64,000 bases of DNA from NCBI RefSeq assembly GCF_029227915.1, contig NC_079884.1:19098001-19162000 (forward strand). Reading direction: 5' to 3'. The position numbers were made by a program, and so were the translations under genes. The notes beneath the pieces were generated by a model. It worked only from the letters and a program-made list of their open reading frames with translations. It ran no database searches and was not told where the DNA came from. Source of the stretch: Hydractinia symbiolongicarpus (lineage: Eukaryota > Cnidaria > Hydrozoa > Anthoathecata > Hydractiniidae). Of this stretch, positions 45,789 to 56,163 are shown one piece after another (positions within the stretch are counted from its first letter, which is position 1; each line of letters opens with the position of its first letter).

Positions 45789-46272
45789 GTGGAAAGTGTG
45801 CTTTATCATCGATCCTGTAAAGCCAAAACAGATTATATCAAGTGCATGCAAAAGATCGACGCCCTGATGTGTGAGCTCGCCAAGAACTACAAGCACCCCA
45901 TGATCAAGCACATCTCGGATGATTCCCCGATCAAGGAGAGATCAATTCCCACCTTTTTGCCAGCAGAGCACAAAGTAAGCCAGTCAGGAAGATAACCACG
46001 CCATTCTTCAACAGGCACCGACAGCAAGTAGATCCGGCTATTTATGATGGGAAGAGGCTTTCCTTGGTGGCAGATATAACATATAAGATGTATACCTTTT
46101 ATCTAACACCATCCCAGAAAGGAGCCTCGAGATTCGGCAAGCGATCATCACTGGGACTCACGACATACCAAAGCAATCGCTGATGATCGATGTGGATGAG
46201 GGAGATTTTTCAGAAGATGAAGCCGATAACGCTGACTCTCTACCATCCGATGACTCTGTGGACCTCGAGTAA
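45789..46272 (+). pseudogene. Unrecognised Polinton-associated gene fragment
   Basis: The first frame (45789-45995) encodes a 68-residue piece with KTDYIKCMQKIDALMCELAK. After a frame change, the frame ending at 46272 encodes an acidic tail (DVDEGDFSEDEADNADSLPS). It lies in the same GC-richer tract as the capsid genes. No family is recognised, and at least one frameshift separates the parts. Confidence 0.3.
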
Positions 46273-46360
46273 GAAACAACAGTCAATCAGGTGAACCTTC
46301 GGGTTTTGTTGCAGCGGATGCAAAGATTTGTATGGTTGGTATTCAGCCATAGAAACAAAC

Positions 46361-46641
46361 ATGAATGACTTTAAGGCACTGAAAAAAGAAGCGAAAGCAC
46401 TAACGGTTCGTAACTATTCAACTATGAAACAAGCTGAACTCCTCGAAGCGATCCGAAAGGTCAAGTAAAAGGACGCTTCTACACAAACCGATGGGCCATA
46501 CTGTGAACCATGCGCTATGATCGCTTGGCAGAGAAATCTCGAGCACTTTCTGAAGATCTCGCTCAAAGGCAGCGAATTATAATACATGATGGTGACTTAC
46601 TGCTCGATGGTGATACGGGTGAAGGGGTTGGAATAGCCTAG
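46361..46641 (+). pseudogene. Small SAP/Rho-N-like ORF with premature stop
   Basis: From the ATG at 46361 the frame encodes 35 residues ending at TAA 46466-46468, including LKKEAKALTVRNYSTMKQAE, a helix-turn-helix pattern like SAP or Rho-N DNA-binding modules (LK-x-A-K…G/N-Y-S-x-M-K-K-AELLEA). The same frame reads on past the stop (DASTQTDGPYCEPCAM), so the stop is probably a mutation. A second 43-codon frame (46510-46641) overlaps this region. A similar SAP-like head occurs at 58153-58698. Confidence 0.4.
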
Positions 46642-46707
46642 TAGACTTTTGTGGGAGCTTATGCATAAGCCTCAACAAAACTTACACTGAGTAGGCAGGT
46701 GGCTCCT

Positions 46708-47355
46708 CTAAGTACCGCTTACATGCTGTACAGATTGAAGTTTTTTCATAAGCTTCTGCTTGCCTTCTTCACGCCCCTTCTCGACTAACTGTTGTTGCTC
46801 CCGTTCATTAAGGGAATCTCTGATCTTTCTAGTTCTTTGACGTATCTGCTCCTTAAGTAGCATATAGCGTTTCTTTTTCTGCATAATCAAGCTGAATTCA
46901 TAATCGCTAATCAGCACATTTTCCACAGTTCTACTGATAAGGTCGACAACAGAGTTAAGTTTGGTCTCTGCCAGCAACCGGATGCTTTTGTGTTTTTTGC
47001 TTTTGACATCTAGCCTCTTCCACGTATTTCTCAGACCTGTTTGCCCCAACCCCACAGCTATGGTGATGCCCCCCATCGCCACTGCCAGGGGTACGCCAAT
47101 ACCGGATAGCATACTACCAATACCAACACCCGATGTAATGACACTTACGGCCAGCAGGCCATGATCGGTTTATCGAACCCACGTGCCATGCATCTTAAAC
47201 TTTTTAGCGAGCCTGTCCCGCTCTTTAATCTCATTACGCAGGTATTTTTCCACTTCCTCGATTTTCTTAAGTCTGTACACTTGGCTTTCATCAGCCTCCG
47301 TAACATCGGAAGGTGCACTCGGTAGACTCGGATAAAGCTTGGCAATGTCAGTCAT
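46708..47355 (-). pseudogene. Polinton-associated membrane/coiled-coil protein, frameshifted
   Basis: The start ATG at 47355 follows directly on the stop of the penton-like gene. The first 60 residues have a charged helix (RLKKIEEVEKYLRNEIKERD) and end near 47170; the second frame (47112-46708) has a glycine-rich hydrophobic segment (GIGVPLAVAMGGITIAVGLG) then a long charged helix. One frameshift near 47140 separates them. Similar two-part proteins are common in cnidarian Polinton-like loci, but no function is known to me; a virion or membrane role is a guess. Confidence 0.5.
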
Positions 47356-47973
47356 TTATTCAATAAGCAAATGCATAGTAATTCCAACAAACGAAACGTT
47401 CTTATCGTGGTGATGCTCATCCGTGAGCATAAACTCCAGCCTGTCCGTAGAGTCTTTAAGAAAGAGGTATATAGGAGTGTCAAAACTCCACGTCAACATG
47501 TCTCCCCATGTGTTTAGCTCTTTGGTGGGAAGCATAGCCAGTATCTTGGATTTTTTACCATCCAGCAGGCAGTCATCCTCATCTAACTAAGGGCAAACAA
47601 GCCTCAGTCGCTGGTATACATCAGTCCTATAGAATGAATCGTAGTCACCTTTTATATAGTATTTTTTACTGGGATCATAGGGTAGACCCAAGAGCTCTTG
47701 CAGTTGTCGAAGAATCACCACCATGTACCCATCATTGACACGGAGCCTGCAGAGTCCATTTTTCAGAACAAACAGCATAATCTTGTTCTCTGCCTGATTG
47801 TTAACGATACTCGCTAAATCCTCTATTTTGTACAAACCGTTCATGATCTCAAATCGAGTAACCGTCTGATCGGGCCCTACCTTGCGGATGGTAAACTCGT
47901 TGTCACTGTAGAGATTCAACCACGTAGGGCGGATACTGATCGACTTCAGAGTGATCCTCGTGTCCTGCCCCAT
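47356..47973 (-). pseudogene. Penton-like (minor capsid) protein candidate, one internal stop
   Basis: The frame from ATG 47973 is open to a TAG at 47587, and the same frame then stays open to a TAA at 47356-47358, so a single in-frame stop interrupts a protein of about 205 residues. It starts MGQDTRITLKSISIRPTW and has LRQLQELLGLPY in the middle; it ends with short beta-rich segments. Size, position next to capsid genes and beta-rich pattern fit the single jelly-roll minor capsid (penton) of Polintons. This is a context-based call. Confidence 0.45.
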
Positions 47974-48043
47974 GTAGCTTCAAATATTGTAGGCTTTTCG
48001 ATATCAGTGACATACAACTTTCTTATGTTTCTTTAAAGAAAAG

Positions 48044-49033
48044 ATGAGCATTTACACGTATAACCCAAAGGCAAAGTACAAGTCCAACAGAGGTGAGTAG
48101 CCTCTCGGTGTAACTAACTTGGAGCATCAGGACCTCTACGTGTCTACGACTCAGCAAATTTTCGTGGCCTTCCCACAGTTCACCAAGTACCCCATCAAAG
48201 TTTCCAATTACCAGTTGAACGATCCTGTGAGTGTAAAATGGGAGGGGCAAGCCTTGGACTATTGGAACATCCAGGTGAATTTTGCTTGTCATTGCTCGAC
48301 AACGGCGTTGGGGATCTCTGCTAAGTACATGAGTGGCTCCGTACGCCTCGTTCAATCCATTTTTAAATTCCACGTGTACTATCACATGAGACGTATTCTC
48401 GCGAGAATGAAGGTACCTATGCCATACGAAGGAGGCTTTTCCAAGTACAAGAACCCCTACTGTGGAGTAGGGGTTCTTGTACTTGGAAAAGCCTCCTTCG
48501 TGGTATGCGCAAATATGTCGTAAGTACGGTGCGGATCCCAACGCTTTGTACAAGATCAAAGCCCTGGTGTCATCGTTGACAAATGGTAGATGGTGGCCGC
48601 AGGTTGATGGGGATTGGGCCAAGTTTATCATCCCCACTAGCCAGGGTCTGACATCGGAGGGCCTGATGAAGCTTAGCGAGAGTATTCGCGTTTACGTGAT
48701 CTTGCTACTATGATCCCAAGCAAGTGCCAAGGCCTCAATCCTAGGCTCTAACGCCGATAACTTCACGGCTAGACAGATCCTGCTGCAGAAATTCGAGGCC
48801 ATGGTTCAACGTGAGGAAAACGTAGGTCAAGACATCACCGAGTTTCAAAAGGTGCTCCAGTATGCATGGACTCCAGTAAATTTCGTCGTGATGTCCAGCG
48901 TGTACATGCTCCCAGTGATATAGTGACCTCTCAGTGATATCACGGGGCATGCGTCCGACGTTCCCCTTCTCAAGGAAGCCCCCAAGAGACACGAGGATAC
49001 GAAGGCTACCGTTATCATGGTGGCAGTAGGATA
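48044..49033 (+). pseudogene. Conserved Polinton-associated gene, interrupted by a small hairpin and frameshifts
   Basis: The reading starts at ATG 48044 (MSIYTYNPKAKYKSNR), moves to the frame 48119-48460, and after a 74-bp palindrome resumes with ICRKYGADPNALYKIKALV, DWAKFIIPTSQGLTSEGLMK and, in another frame, QKFEAMVQREENVGQDITEF and NFVVMSSVYMLP to about 49033. Family similarity is to an uncharacterised protein group of cnidarian Polinton-like loci; no enzyme motif is seen. The long minus-strand frame over 48023-48637 is antisense. Confidence 0.45.
48427..48500. repeat. Perfect 34-bp-arm hairpin with 6-bp loop
   Basis: Bases 48427-48460 and 48467-48500 are exact reverse complements (34 bp) around TGTGGA. 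On either strand the arms encode EGGFSKYKNPY, so one arm is an inverted copy of the coding sequence of the surrounding gene. Confidence 0.97.
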
Positions 49034-49088
49034 GATACTATCGTACATATGGTTTAAGTAAGTCTAGTGTTACAATACACTAGACTCT

Positions 49089-50422
49089 CTACGATCTCTT
49101 ACCACCCTTTCTCCCGACGTAAGTCACAGCAATACCCACAGCACCAGCCATGGCTATATACAAGTGCTTTGCCGCGAACTCGACGACTCTCGCTGCAACT
49201 CTGAAGAAGAACGACACCACGCTGCCAATAATCCCTGGTAACGCTGCACCTGCTTTGCCTGCTAGATACTTCAGGAACCGTCCGAGTCTTTCAAGCTGTT
49301 TCCTCCTCCTGCTGCAGCTGCTCCGACAGCACCTGTACTTCCTCCCGTAATGGCGAGCACGATGGTTAAAATCAGGAGACCAACAGCGGAGACTATGCTA
49401 GCTATGGTTAAGCCTTGTTCCTTGAAGAGGATCTTGAGCTTTTCGACCAAGGTTTTATCATCCCCAGCGATCTTCATCAGAGGCTCTTTGATAATCTTCA
49501 GCTGGCTCTGAATCTCAGAGGAAATTACGCCGTGTTGCTCTCGTAGGGCTTTCTTCTTATCTCGCAGTTTCTTTAACTCTTCCCTAGCCAAGGCTATATT
49601 TCCTTCCTCAATCTTTATCTGTTCCTTGGTTATTCCAGGCGTCTTCTTCTTTCTCTCGAGCCTCTCCACCTTTTTTTGTACTTTGTCAATCTGACTATCT
49701 CTGACAAATATTTTACTTTCCAACATCTTCAGCTGGCCACGGATCGTTTGAATCCCTAGGTCGAGTCCCCTTCTCTCGCGATCCGTGAAGATCTCGCCTC
49801 CTCCAAACGAAGTATCTTCGATAAAGTTCTCTGTCTCGTCGAGTACTTTACCGAGCAGCGGTTCCATCTCGATAGTGTCATCATTTGCCATGATCTGCTC
49901 CGCATCGTTCAAGATCCTTCCGGCCGTTGCCGGGATAGGTGTAATATAGCCTTCGAACCCCATACGCCCCAAGCGATTATTGGGGCGTAGCATCCTCAGC
50001 AGCGTCGATCCAATAATTCTAAATTCACCATTATCTTCCCTTGTGAGTCTTATATCATCAAAAAAAAGCTGGTTATTGTCCAGCCTAAAATCGTCGTGAG
50101 ATATCGCATCCAGCTTCGGCTCCTCATTCAACCCCACCGCAAGATGTTTGTAAAAGCTAACAACCTTCGACCTTCTCAGCCTTTCCCCTTGACTTAGCGT
50201 GTTGTCGTCTCCTTCCTTCTCCAGCAACCTTTGCAACCATTGCAGTTGACTTGGCGTGATGTCTGTCTCAGTCGCTTCTGTCCCACTCGCCTGGGGCTCT
50301 GTGCTGGACCCTGGATAATCCACTGGTTAAAGGGTCTCGCTATCGATACTAAACTCCTCAAGTTCGTCTGGAATGCCTTTCTCTGGCGTAAAGTCATCTC
50401 CGTATATTGGATTAATCGGCAT
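49089..50422 (-). pseudogene. Large Polinton-associated coiled-coil protein with C-terminal membrane segments
   Basis: The likely start is ATG 50422 (MPINPIYGDDFTPEKGIPDE); a TAA 30 codons later interrupts it, after which the frame is open for 350 codons to 49271. Residues about 190-290 form a long coiled coil (KVQKKVERLERKKKTPGITK…), followed by IASIVSAVGLLILTIVLAITG, a membrane helix. Near 49285 a frameshift leads into a second frame with GIIGSVVSFFFRVAARVV and IAMAGAVGIAVTYVG, a further membrane segment, and the stop at 49089-49091. Function unknown; the layout suggests a virion membrane or fusion-like protein, but nothing proves it. Confidence 0.5.
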
Positions 50423-50451
50423 TTCTTTAACCCGCAATTGCCTACTAATAA

Positions 50452-51577
50452 ATGTACGGGACTAAGCTAAATACTAACAAGGAAATCAAGACCATGCTTG
50501 CCATGAAAGGCAAAAAACAGCGTGTTAAAATCTCCCACAACCCTAGCACGATCAATCAGAACGAGGATTTGTACGTGAACATACCTAATTTGGATAAAGA
50601 TGATGTTTTTTTCCCAGGTTCTCTTAAACTCCTTTTTGACTTGGAGCTTACTGGTACCAATACCAAACGCACCATCGTCAGCAACATCGGTAAGACCCTG
50701 GTTCAAAACATTCGCATCAGCTTGAATGGTAATGAAGTGCAAAACATCTCGGACTACAACACTCTGGCAGTGTATCGGGATCTGTGGATCCCAAAGTTTG
50801 ACCGAGAGAACAACCTCATTCTAGAAGGTATCAATCCCAATGATGGTACAATCAGAGCTCTACAGGTAAAAGCTAGCGACCATGTTGGGAATGATGAAGA
50901 AAAAGCAATTGTGGCAGCTTACGGCAACACCTTTTGCATCCCTATCGGCAAAATGTTCGAACTTAGAGGGATCTACCATTCTACCAAGCATGCTTACACG
51001 ACAGGCTGCAGTGCGTAAAACATTTTGCACATCACGACCAAGTCATCAAAGATACTGGTACGGCTGCTGCTGGAAGCACGGCAGCTAAGCCAGCTGATGG
51101 CGCTTATAAAATTACTTATTAATTAATTAAAAAGAGTTTGATAAAGTGACAAACGAGGGTCTTAGCAGTGCTATGATGTCACGATACTCGAGGCTGGCCC
51201 TGCCGTACGAACGGATCTTAAGGAGCAAAGTGGTGACCATGAAAAAAGCCGATACCTCCGACAACCTCCAGATAGATACTCCTGCCAAGTCTCTGAAGGG
51301 TGTCTTGCTACTCTTTGTAGATCCGGGGAAAGTCAAGGCTTACGCCGGTGCCAACGAACAGTTCTACAACCCCAAGATCAAGAAAATCACGATCACTGTC
51401 GAGGGTGAGCGTAACGAACTCTACTCGCATGCTATGCTCCCGAAAGATCATCTCGAGCAAATGGTTGAACTCTTTGGTAGCCACGACTCGGAGGTCACAA
51501 TAGGCCAGTTTATGACTGAGCGCTATGCGCTGTTTATTGATTTTCGCAGTAGTCCAGATCACAGTCTCCAGGGATAA
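50452..51577 (+). pseudogene. Major capsid-like protein, copy 1 (double jelly-roll type), broken
   Basis: The frame 50452-51018 (188 codons) starts MYGTKLNTNKE and has NEDLYVNIPNL, RTIVSNIGKTLVQNIRISLN and VAAYGNTFCIPIGKM. After a broken stretch with a TA-rich insert near 51110-51130, the frame 51146-51577 has SRLALPYERILRSKV, GVLLLFVDPGK and NELYSHAMLPKDHLE. The length (about 370 residues in total), beta-rich pattern and linkage to an integrase fit the Polinton/adintovirus capsid. Relative to copy 2 the C-terminus is lost: after about 51577 the sequence jumps into the small membrane-protein gene. Confidence 0.6.
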
Positions 51578-51724
51578 GAGAGTACTTTCTCGCCACGATC
51601 GAAAAAGCTCCCAAACTCTCCGACTACTATATACCCTCGAAGCAACAACAAGACGGTGAGCTGACGTTCATCATAGGATTCTTAGCACTTCTAGGTTTTG
51701 CAGCCTACAAATGGGTCGGATGGC
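51577..51724 (+). pseudogene. Fragment of the small membrane protein, copy 1
   Basis: In one frame this stretch reads APKLSDYYIPSKQQQDGELT followed by a hydrophobic helix (FIIGFLALLGFAAYKW). It matches the C-terminal third of the gene at 53958-54367. Its N-terminal two thirds and the end of capsid copy 1 have been removed by one deletion. Confidence 0.6.
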
Positions 51725-51756
51725 TACGACGCGCAAGTATTTTGCCATTAATAAAG

Positions 51757-52393
51757 ATGACAAAATCAGCAAAGCGCGTAGCACATATCCTCACAGAAGA
51801 CGCAGAAAAGCTAAGTCAAATCTATTACCAACCCGAACATCTCTGGACTTGACGCAAAGCCATTAAACTACTCTCTGAGCAGAGTGGTCTCTCTAATAAG
51901 CGTGTTACTCACTGGTTGACTCGCCAACTTGCTTGGCTCAGACATATCAAAGACCCCAAGCGTATCAATTACCCACATTTCACAATTACAAAGCCGAATA
52001 AAATGCACCAATTTGACTTGCTCTACATGCCCCACGACAAGCCGTATGGAAACACCCATAAATACATCCTCACAGGTATTGACGTAGCCTCGAGGTATAA
52101 GGTGGCTAGACCCTTGAGAACGAAAAAAGCTAGTGAAGTAGCTGACATGCTCATCGATATATATAAAGCCGGACCTCTCCGCTATCCGAAGACCTTTCAG
52201 TGCGATAATGGTTCAGAGTTCAAGTCGGACGTGAGCAAGCTGCTAGAAAGTAAAGGGGTCGAGATAAAGCGTGCAACTACTAAATACCACCACACTTTCA
52301 CGGCGTTCGTAGAGTCCTATAACAAGGTGCTCGCGGAGAAGCTCTTCAAACCTCAAGATGCGCAAGAGTTAGTCAGTGATGAACAGAGTACCA
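51757..52393 (+). pseudogene. DDE integrase, copy 1: triad intact, one TGA, C-terminus lost
   Basis: From ATG 51757 the frame is interrupted only by a TGA at 51850-51852 and is otherwise open. Counting from Met at 51916, the catalytic residues are D34 (HQFDLLYMP), D97 (QCDNGSEFKSD) and E133 (FVESYNKVL), a DD35E arrangement typical of retroviral-like integrases of Polintons. The gene would insert the element by DNA strand transfer. At about 52393, within DEQSTT, homology to copy 2 ends and the sequence switches into an antisense BRO-like gene; the C-terminal domain is missing. Confidence 0.8.
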
Positions 52394-52829
52394 CCTTGAG
52401 ATCATCATTCAACACCACAAGCCGTCTATCCCTGTCCTCGAGATCATCATTAAGCAGTGCCAGCACCATATCTCTTTCTTCGATGGCTTGACGATGTAGT
52501 TGCTCACGGATTTTGGGGAACATTGTGTTGCAACAGTATTTCCTGAACCTTCTTGCCTTAGGCTGCTGGCTTCCAAACACCAGCTCGTACATGCCCTCCT
52601 CATTGATGTGGAGGTCGTATTTTTGCGAGTCAGATGGCCATTTCACCGCCACTTTGCCACTTGTGAGCGTAATTTCCCCGACTACAGTGGTTGCGGATGG
52701 TATCAGATGTATCTTTTTTGTACTCCAGCGCGCCTTGTACTACTTCTTTAGCACGAGTTTAAGGGCGCCCGTTGATGGTTACGGTATGTAAGTTAGTATT
52801 ATTAAATTCAACTGTTACAAGAGACATAT
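52353..52829 (-). pseudogene. BRO-like gene fragment (Bro-N domain), broken
   Basis: The start ATG is near 52825 (MSLVTVEFNNTN). A TAA and a frame change follow, then the frame 52652-52353 with HINEEGMYELVFGSQQPKAR and FRKYCCNTMFPKIREQL, the conserved core of Bro-N DNA-binding domains known from baculovirus and other large dsDNA virus proteins. A coiled coil follows (ALLNDDLEDRDRRL). The C-terminus is replaced by the truncated end of integrase copy 1. Confidence 0.7.
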
Positions 52830-52839
52830 CTACTTGTAG

Positions 52840-53950
52840 AATGATGTTTTTTTTCCAAGCAGTCTAAAGCGCTTATTTGACCTGACGTTGACGGGGACCA
52901 ATACTAAACGTACCATTGTCAGCAATATAGGAAAAAGCCTGGTGAAAAATTTACGCGTTACGTTGAATGGCAAAGAGGTCCAGAATGTAGCAGATTACAA
53001 TATCCTGGCAGTGTACCGGGATCTCTACCTGCCGAAACTTGACCGTGACAACAACCTTATTCTCGAAGGCATAAATCTCAATGACGGAACCATCAGGGCC
53101 CTGCAAGTCAAAGCCAGTGACCATGTAGGTACGGAAGAAGAGAAGGCGATTGTTGCGGCGTATGGTAACACGTTTTGCATACCCTTGGGAAAAATGTTTG
53201 AACTGACGAGGGACCTACCTTTCTATCCGGCGGAATTTCATGATCGGCTTCGATCCGCCCTACGGTGACGTCATCAAAGATGCAGAGACGGCAGCCTCAG
53301 GTTCTACGGCGGCCAAGGCAGCCGATGCTGCCAACAAAATTACAAATATCAAGCTCGAGTTTGACAAGATTACCCATGAAGGTCTCGCGAGCGCTATGAT
53401 GTCAAGGTATAGCCGTGTCGCTTTGCCCTACGAACGGATACTCCGTAGCAAAGTAGTCATGATGAAAAAAGCAGATACCAGCTATAACCTCCATATTGAC
53501 ACTCCTGCTAGGTCCTTGAAGGGTGTGTTGCTACTCTTCATAGACCCCGGAAAAGTGAAACCCTATGTCGGATTCAATGATTTTTTCTACAATCCGAAGA
53601 TCGACAGTATTAGTATAACCGTTGAGGGGGAACCCAATGAGCTATACTCCCATGCCATGCTCCCCAAAGATCATTTGGAACGAATTGTCAACATTTTCGG
53701 TGCCGACGACTCTAACGTAACCATCGGCCAATTCTATAACGAGAGATACGCCCTATTTGTGGACTTCCGGGCCTCTCCCGACGATATCTTACATGGTAGC
53801 GGAAGGCCCCTACAACGCTTGAGCGATGGGATAACACTACACATGACCAAAAAGGCTGATGGAACCGGTGATTTTATGTGTTATGTGTACTTGCTTCAAG
53901 ACGCCCAAATGAACATCCTGGATGACAGGCTCGATGGTGTGGTGTATTAA
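52840..53950 (+). pseudogene. Major capsid-like protein, copy 2, N-terminus missing
   Basis: Homology to copy 1 begins inside the gene at about 52842; the first ~45 residues are absent. The frame 52888-53268 has RTIVSNIGKSLVKNLRVTLN and VAAYGNTFCIPLGKM, and after a frame change near 53240 the frame 53240-53950 has SRVALPYERILRSKV, GVLLLFIDPGK, NELYSHAMLPKDHLE and a C-terminal part absent from copy 1. It ends at a TAA at 53948-53950. Residue identity with copy 1 is high but clearly below that of a recent duplicate. Confidence 0.6.
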
Positions 53951-53957
53951 ATAAAAG

Positions 53958-54367
53958 ATGGCAACGATAGCTGTGATCGGGGCCGGGGCTGCAATAAATG
54001 CACTAGCCTTCTCCGGAACGAATTATCTATTTAGCAAGCTCTCGGGGCACGGTGAGGCGGAGCGCAGGCGGAGCGCAGGCGTCACGACGAGGCCGTTGAA
54101 AAGCTTAACGAAGCCCAGGCAGAGTGGATCATAAAGAGGCAAGATAAGCTCCATTGGTTCGCCAGGCACAGGGAATTGCAACTAATGGCTGGTAAAAGCC
54201 TGAGAGAATTGGACGATAGTATGTATCAATATTACATTGCTTCGGACAAAAAGGCCCCTCAATTGAAGGATTACTACACACCCTCGAAGCGGCAACAAGA
54301 TGGTGAGTTAACGTTCATTGTTGGATCCTTATCTCTGCTAGGGTTCATAGCATATAAATATTTGTAA
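53958..54367 (+). pseudogene. Small Polinton-associated membrane protein, frameshifted by an 11-bp duplication
   Basis: Starts at ATG 53958, eight bases after the capsid stop, with a hydrophobic segment (MATIAVIGAGAAINALAF). Near 54056-54079 the 11-bp unit GGAGCGCAGGC is present twice in tandem and throws the frame; beyond it the original frame is open to 54367, ending in a membrane helix (FIVGSLSLLGFIAYKYL). About 130 residues are expected. The charged middle (LHWFARHRELQLMAGKSLRE) separates two hydrophobic ends. No known function. Confidence 0.55.
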
Positions 54368-54387
54368 GAACGTTTTTCTGACATATA

Positions 54388-55341
54388 ATGAATATGTCAG
54401 AAAAAGCATCACATATTGTTACAGAAGAAGAGGCTAAAAAAATTAAGCCAAATTTACTATACCCCGGACTGGGCGGAAATCCATAAAATTACTCGCAAAA
54501 GAGAGTGGCCTCTCCAAAAAACTGGTAACCCACTGGCTATCCAGGCAACTCCTGTGGCTCAGGCACATCAAGTGTCCGAAGCGTATAGACTACCCCCATT
54601 TCACCATTACAACAACGAATGAAATGCATCAGTTTGATCTGTTGTATATGCCCCGTGATCGGTTGTATGGTAGTACCTACAAGTATATCCTGACGGGTAT
54701 TGACATGGCCTTGAGATATAAGGTAACGAGACCCCTGCGTACAAAAAAAGCCAGCGAGGTCGCGGAGATGTTGAAGGACATCTACAAGGCAGGAACCCTT
54801 CATTACCCCAAGACCTTCCATTGTGATAACGGTTCTGAGTTTAAATCAGATGTAACGAAGCTACTAGAAGGTAAAGGTGTTAAGATTAAGAGGGCTACCA
54901 CCAAATATCACCACACATTCACGGCCTTTATAAAGTCCTACAACAAGGTACTCGCTGAAAGGCTCTTTAAGCCTGAAGATGCACAGGAATTAGCTTCTGA
55001 TGAGACTAGTACCATTTGGGTCAAGCACTTGTACACATCGTGAAGGCTCTCAACAATACCAAGACTACCATGATAAACATGAAGCCTAGCAAAGCGATCA
55101 AACTCGAAGATGTTCCGCTTGCGAAAAGCAAAGAATATCCCGAGGAGAAACCCCTACCTGAGGATGGCTTGTACTTATACCTCCTGCAGTCCGGAGAGGA
55201 GCACGGTGATGCCCGACGACGCGCCACTGACGCCTGATGGAGTAGGAAAATGTATAGGTTGGACCGTGTAGTAGCAGGTAGCCGTGTTTTATAGTATTTG
55301 AAAGACGGCACAGCTTTGTTTCGGAAGAACTCATGCATCAT
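54388..55341 (+). pseudogene. DDE integrase, copy 2: full length but broken, catalytic Glu replaced
   Basis: The gene starts near 54388 (MNMSEKASHIVTEEEAKK) but is frameshifted before 54624. From 54624 the core has HQFDLLYMP and HCDNGSEFKSD, but FIKSYNK replaces the FVESYNK of copy 1, so the third catalytic residue is Lys. A second frameshift near 55020 leads into HIVKALNNTKTTMINMKPSK and a C-terminal region with DRVVVAGSRV and stops at 55235 and 55290, ending near 55341. The C-terminal part would be a chromo/SH3-like DNA-binding domain in the family. Confidence 0.75.
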
Positions 55342-56069
55342 TAGTCCAAAATGGTTCCTGAAACGTTTTACATGTCCCTCCTGTTCAAACCGATTAAAGG
55401 CATGTTTACCATTGGGATTGTCAATGGCGACAATCTCTTCGGATTTTGGGTAGTTGTCCTTGAACCATCTCCTTATGGTAGGAATAATACGTCTTTGAAC
55501 ACACGCACAGTAGTATAAAAGATGATGGTATTCCTCGTCATATCCTGTGCACTATGTTTTCTGTTTATCATGATGACGTTGTCCTTACCTGGATCTTCAG
55601 CATGCGGTACGTACCGTTCTTTGAGCCTCGCATTTTCCTGGGTCTGTACTTTGAGTTCGTACCTCAGCTCCACAAGTTGTTCATCCCTGTCCCCAAGGGC
55701 TTGACGCTGCTCCTTGAGCTCATCCTGTAATTTTTTCACACCTGCCCGGGCTAGCCATTTGATAACCCCTACAGCCTTAGGCTTTTTTGACCTACGCACA
55801 ATTTCCAAGGCGCCCTCAAGTGAGAGAAAGACGTCATGCCTATTTTTACCTCCTCCTCCTCGCATACCTGATCGGGGTCCCATGGGAGATGCTTCATTAG
55901 ACCCTACTATTTCGGACCTGTTAGATATGAACGATGAGGGTATCGTCATATTTTCAACCTTTTCAGCACCCAGAAACCGTTCCAAATCGGCACGTTTGAA
56001 CATAGGTTGATCCTGGTTGTTGGCCAGGGTTTCAATCGATCCTGTGTTGAACATAACTTGCGACGACAT
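55341..56069 (-). pseudogene. BRO/MSV199-like gene with coiled coil, frameshifted near its end
   Basis: The frame from ATG 56069 is open for 198 codons: an N-terminal MSV199/KilA-N-like domain (FKRADLERFLGAEKVENM; DVFLSLEGALEIVRRSKKPK), a coiled coil (LQDELKEQRQALGDRDEQL) and ERYVPHAEDPGKDNVIMI. Near 55505 one frameshift occurs, after which another frame reads WFKDNYPKSEEIVAID and NRFEQEGHVKRF, the C-terminal domain known downstream of such coiled coils (DUF3627/T5orf172-like). It converges on integrase copy 2. A DNA-binding or regulatory role is inferred from the domain family. Confidence 0.65.
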
Positions 56070-56163
56070 CTTTCTAATATATCAACGTAGGCCAGAGGAT
56101 TTCACTGTGGTCATTCGAGGTTAATTTTTAATACCCTTGTGAGTATTAAAAATTAGTGCCCAC

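Noticed and set aside
48023-48637. 204-codon minus-strand ORF
   Set aside because: It is antisense to the conserved plus-strand gene 48044-49033, and its only family-like part (EGGFSKYKNPY) comes from the inverted arm of the hairpin.
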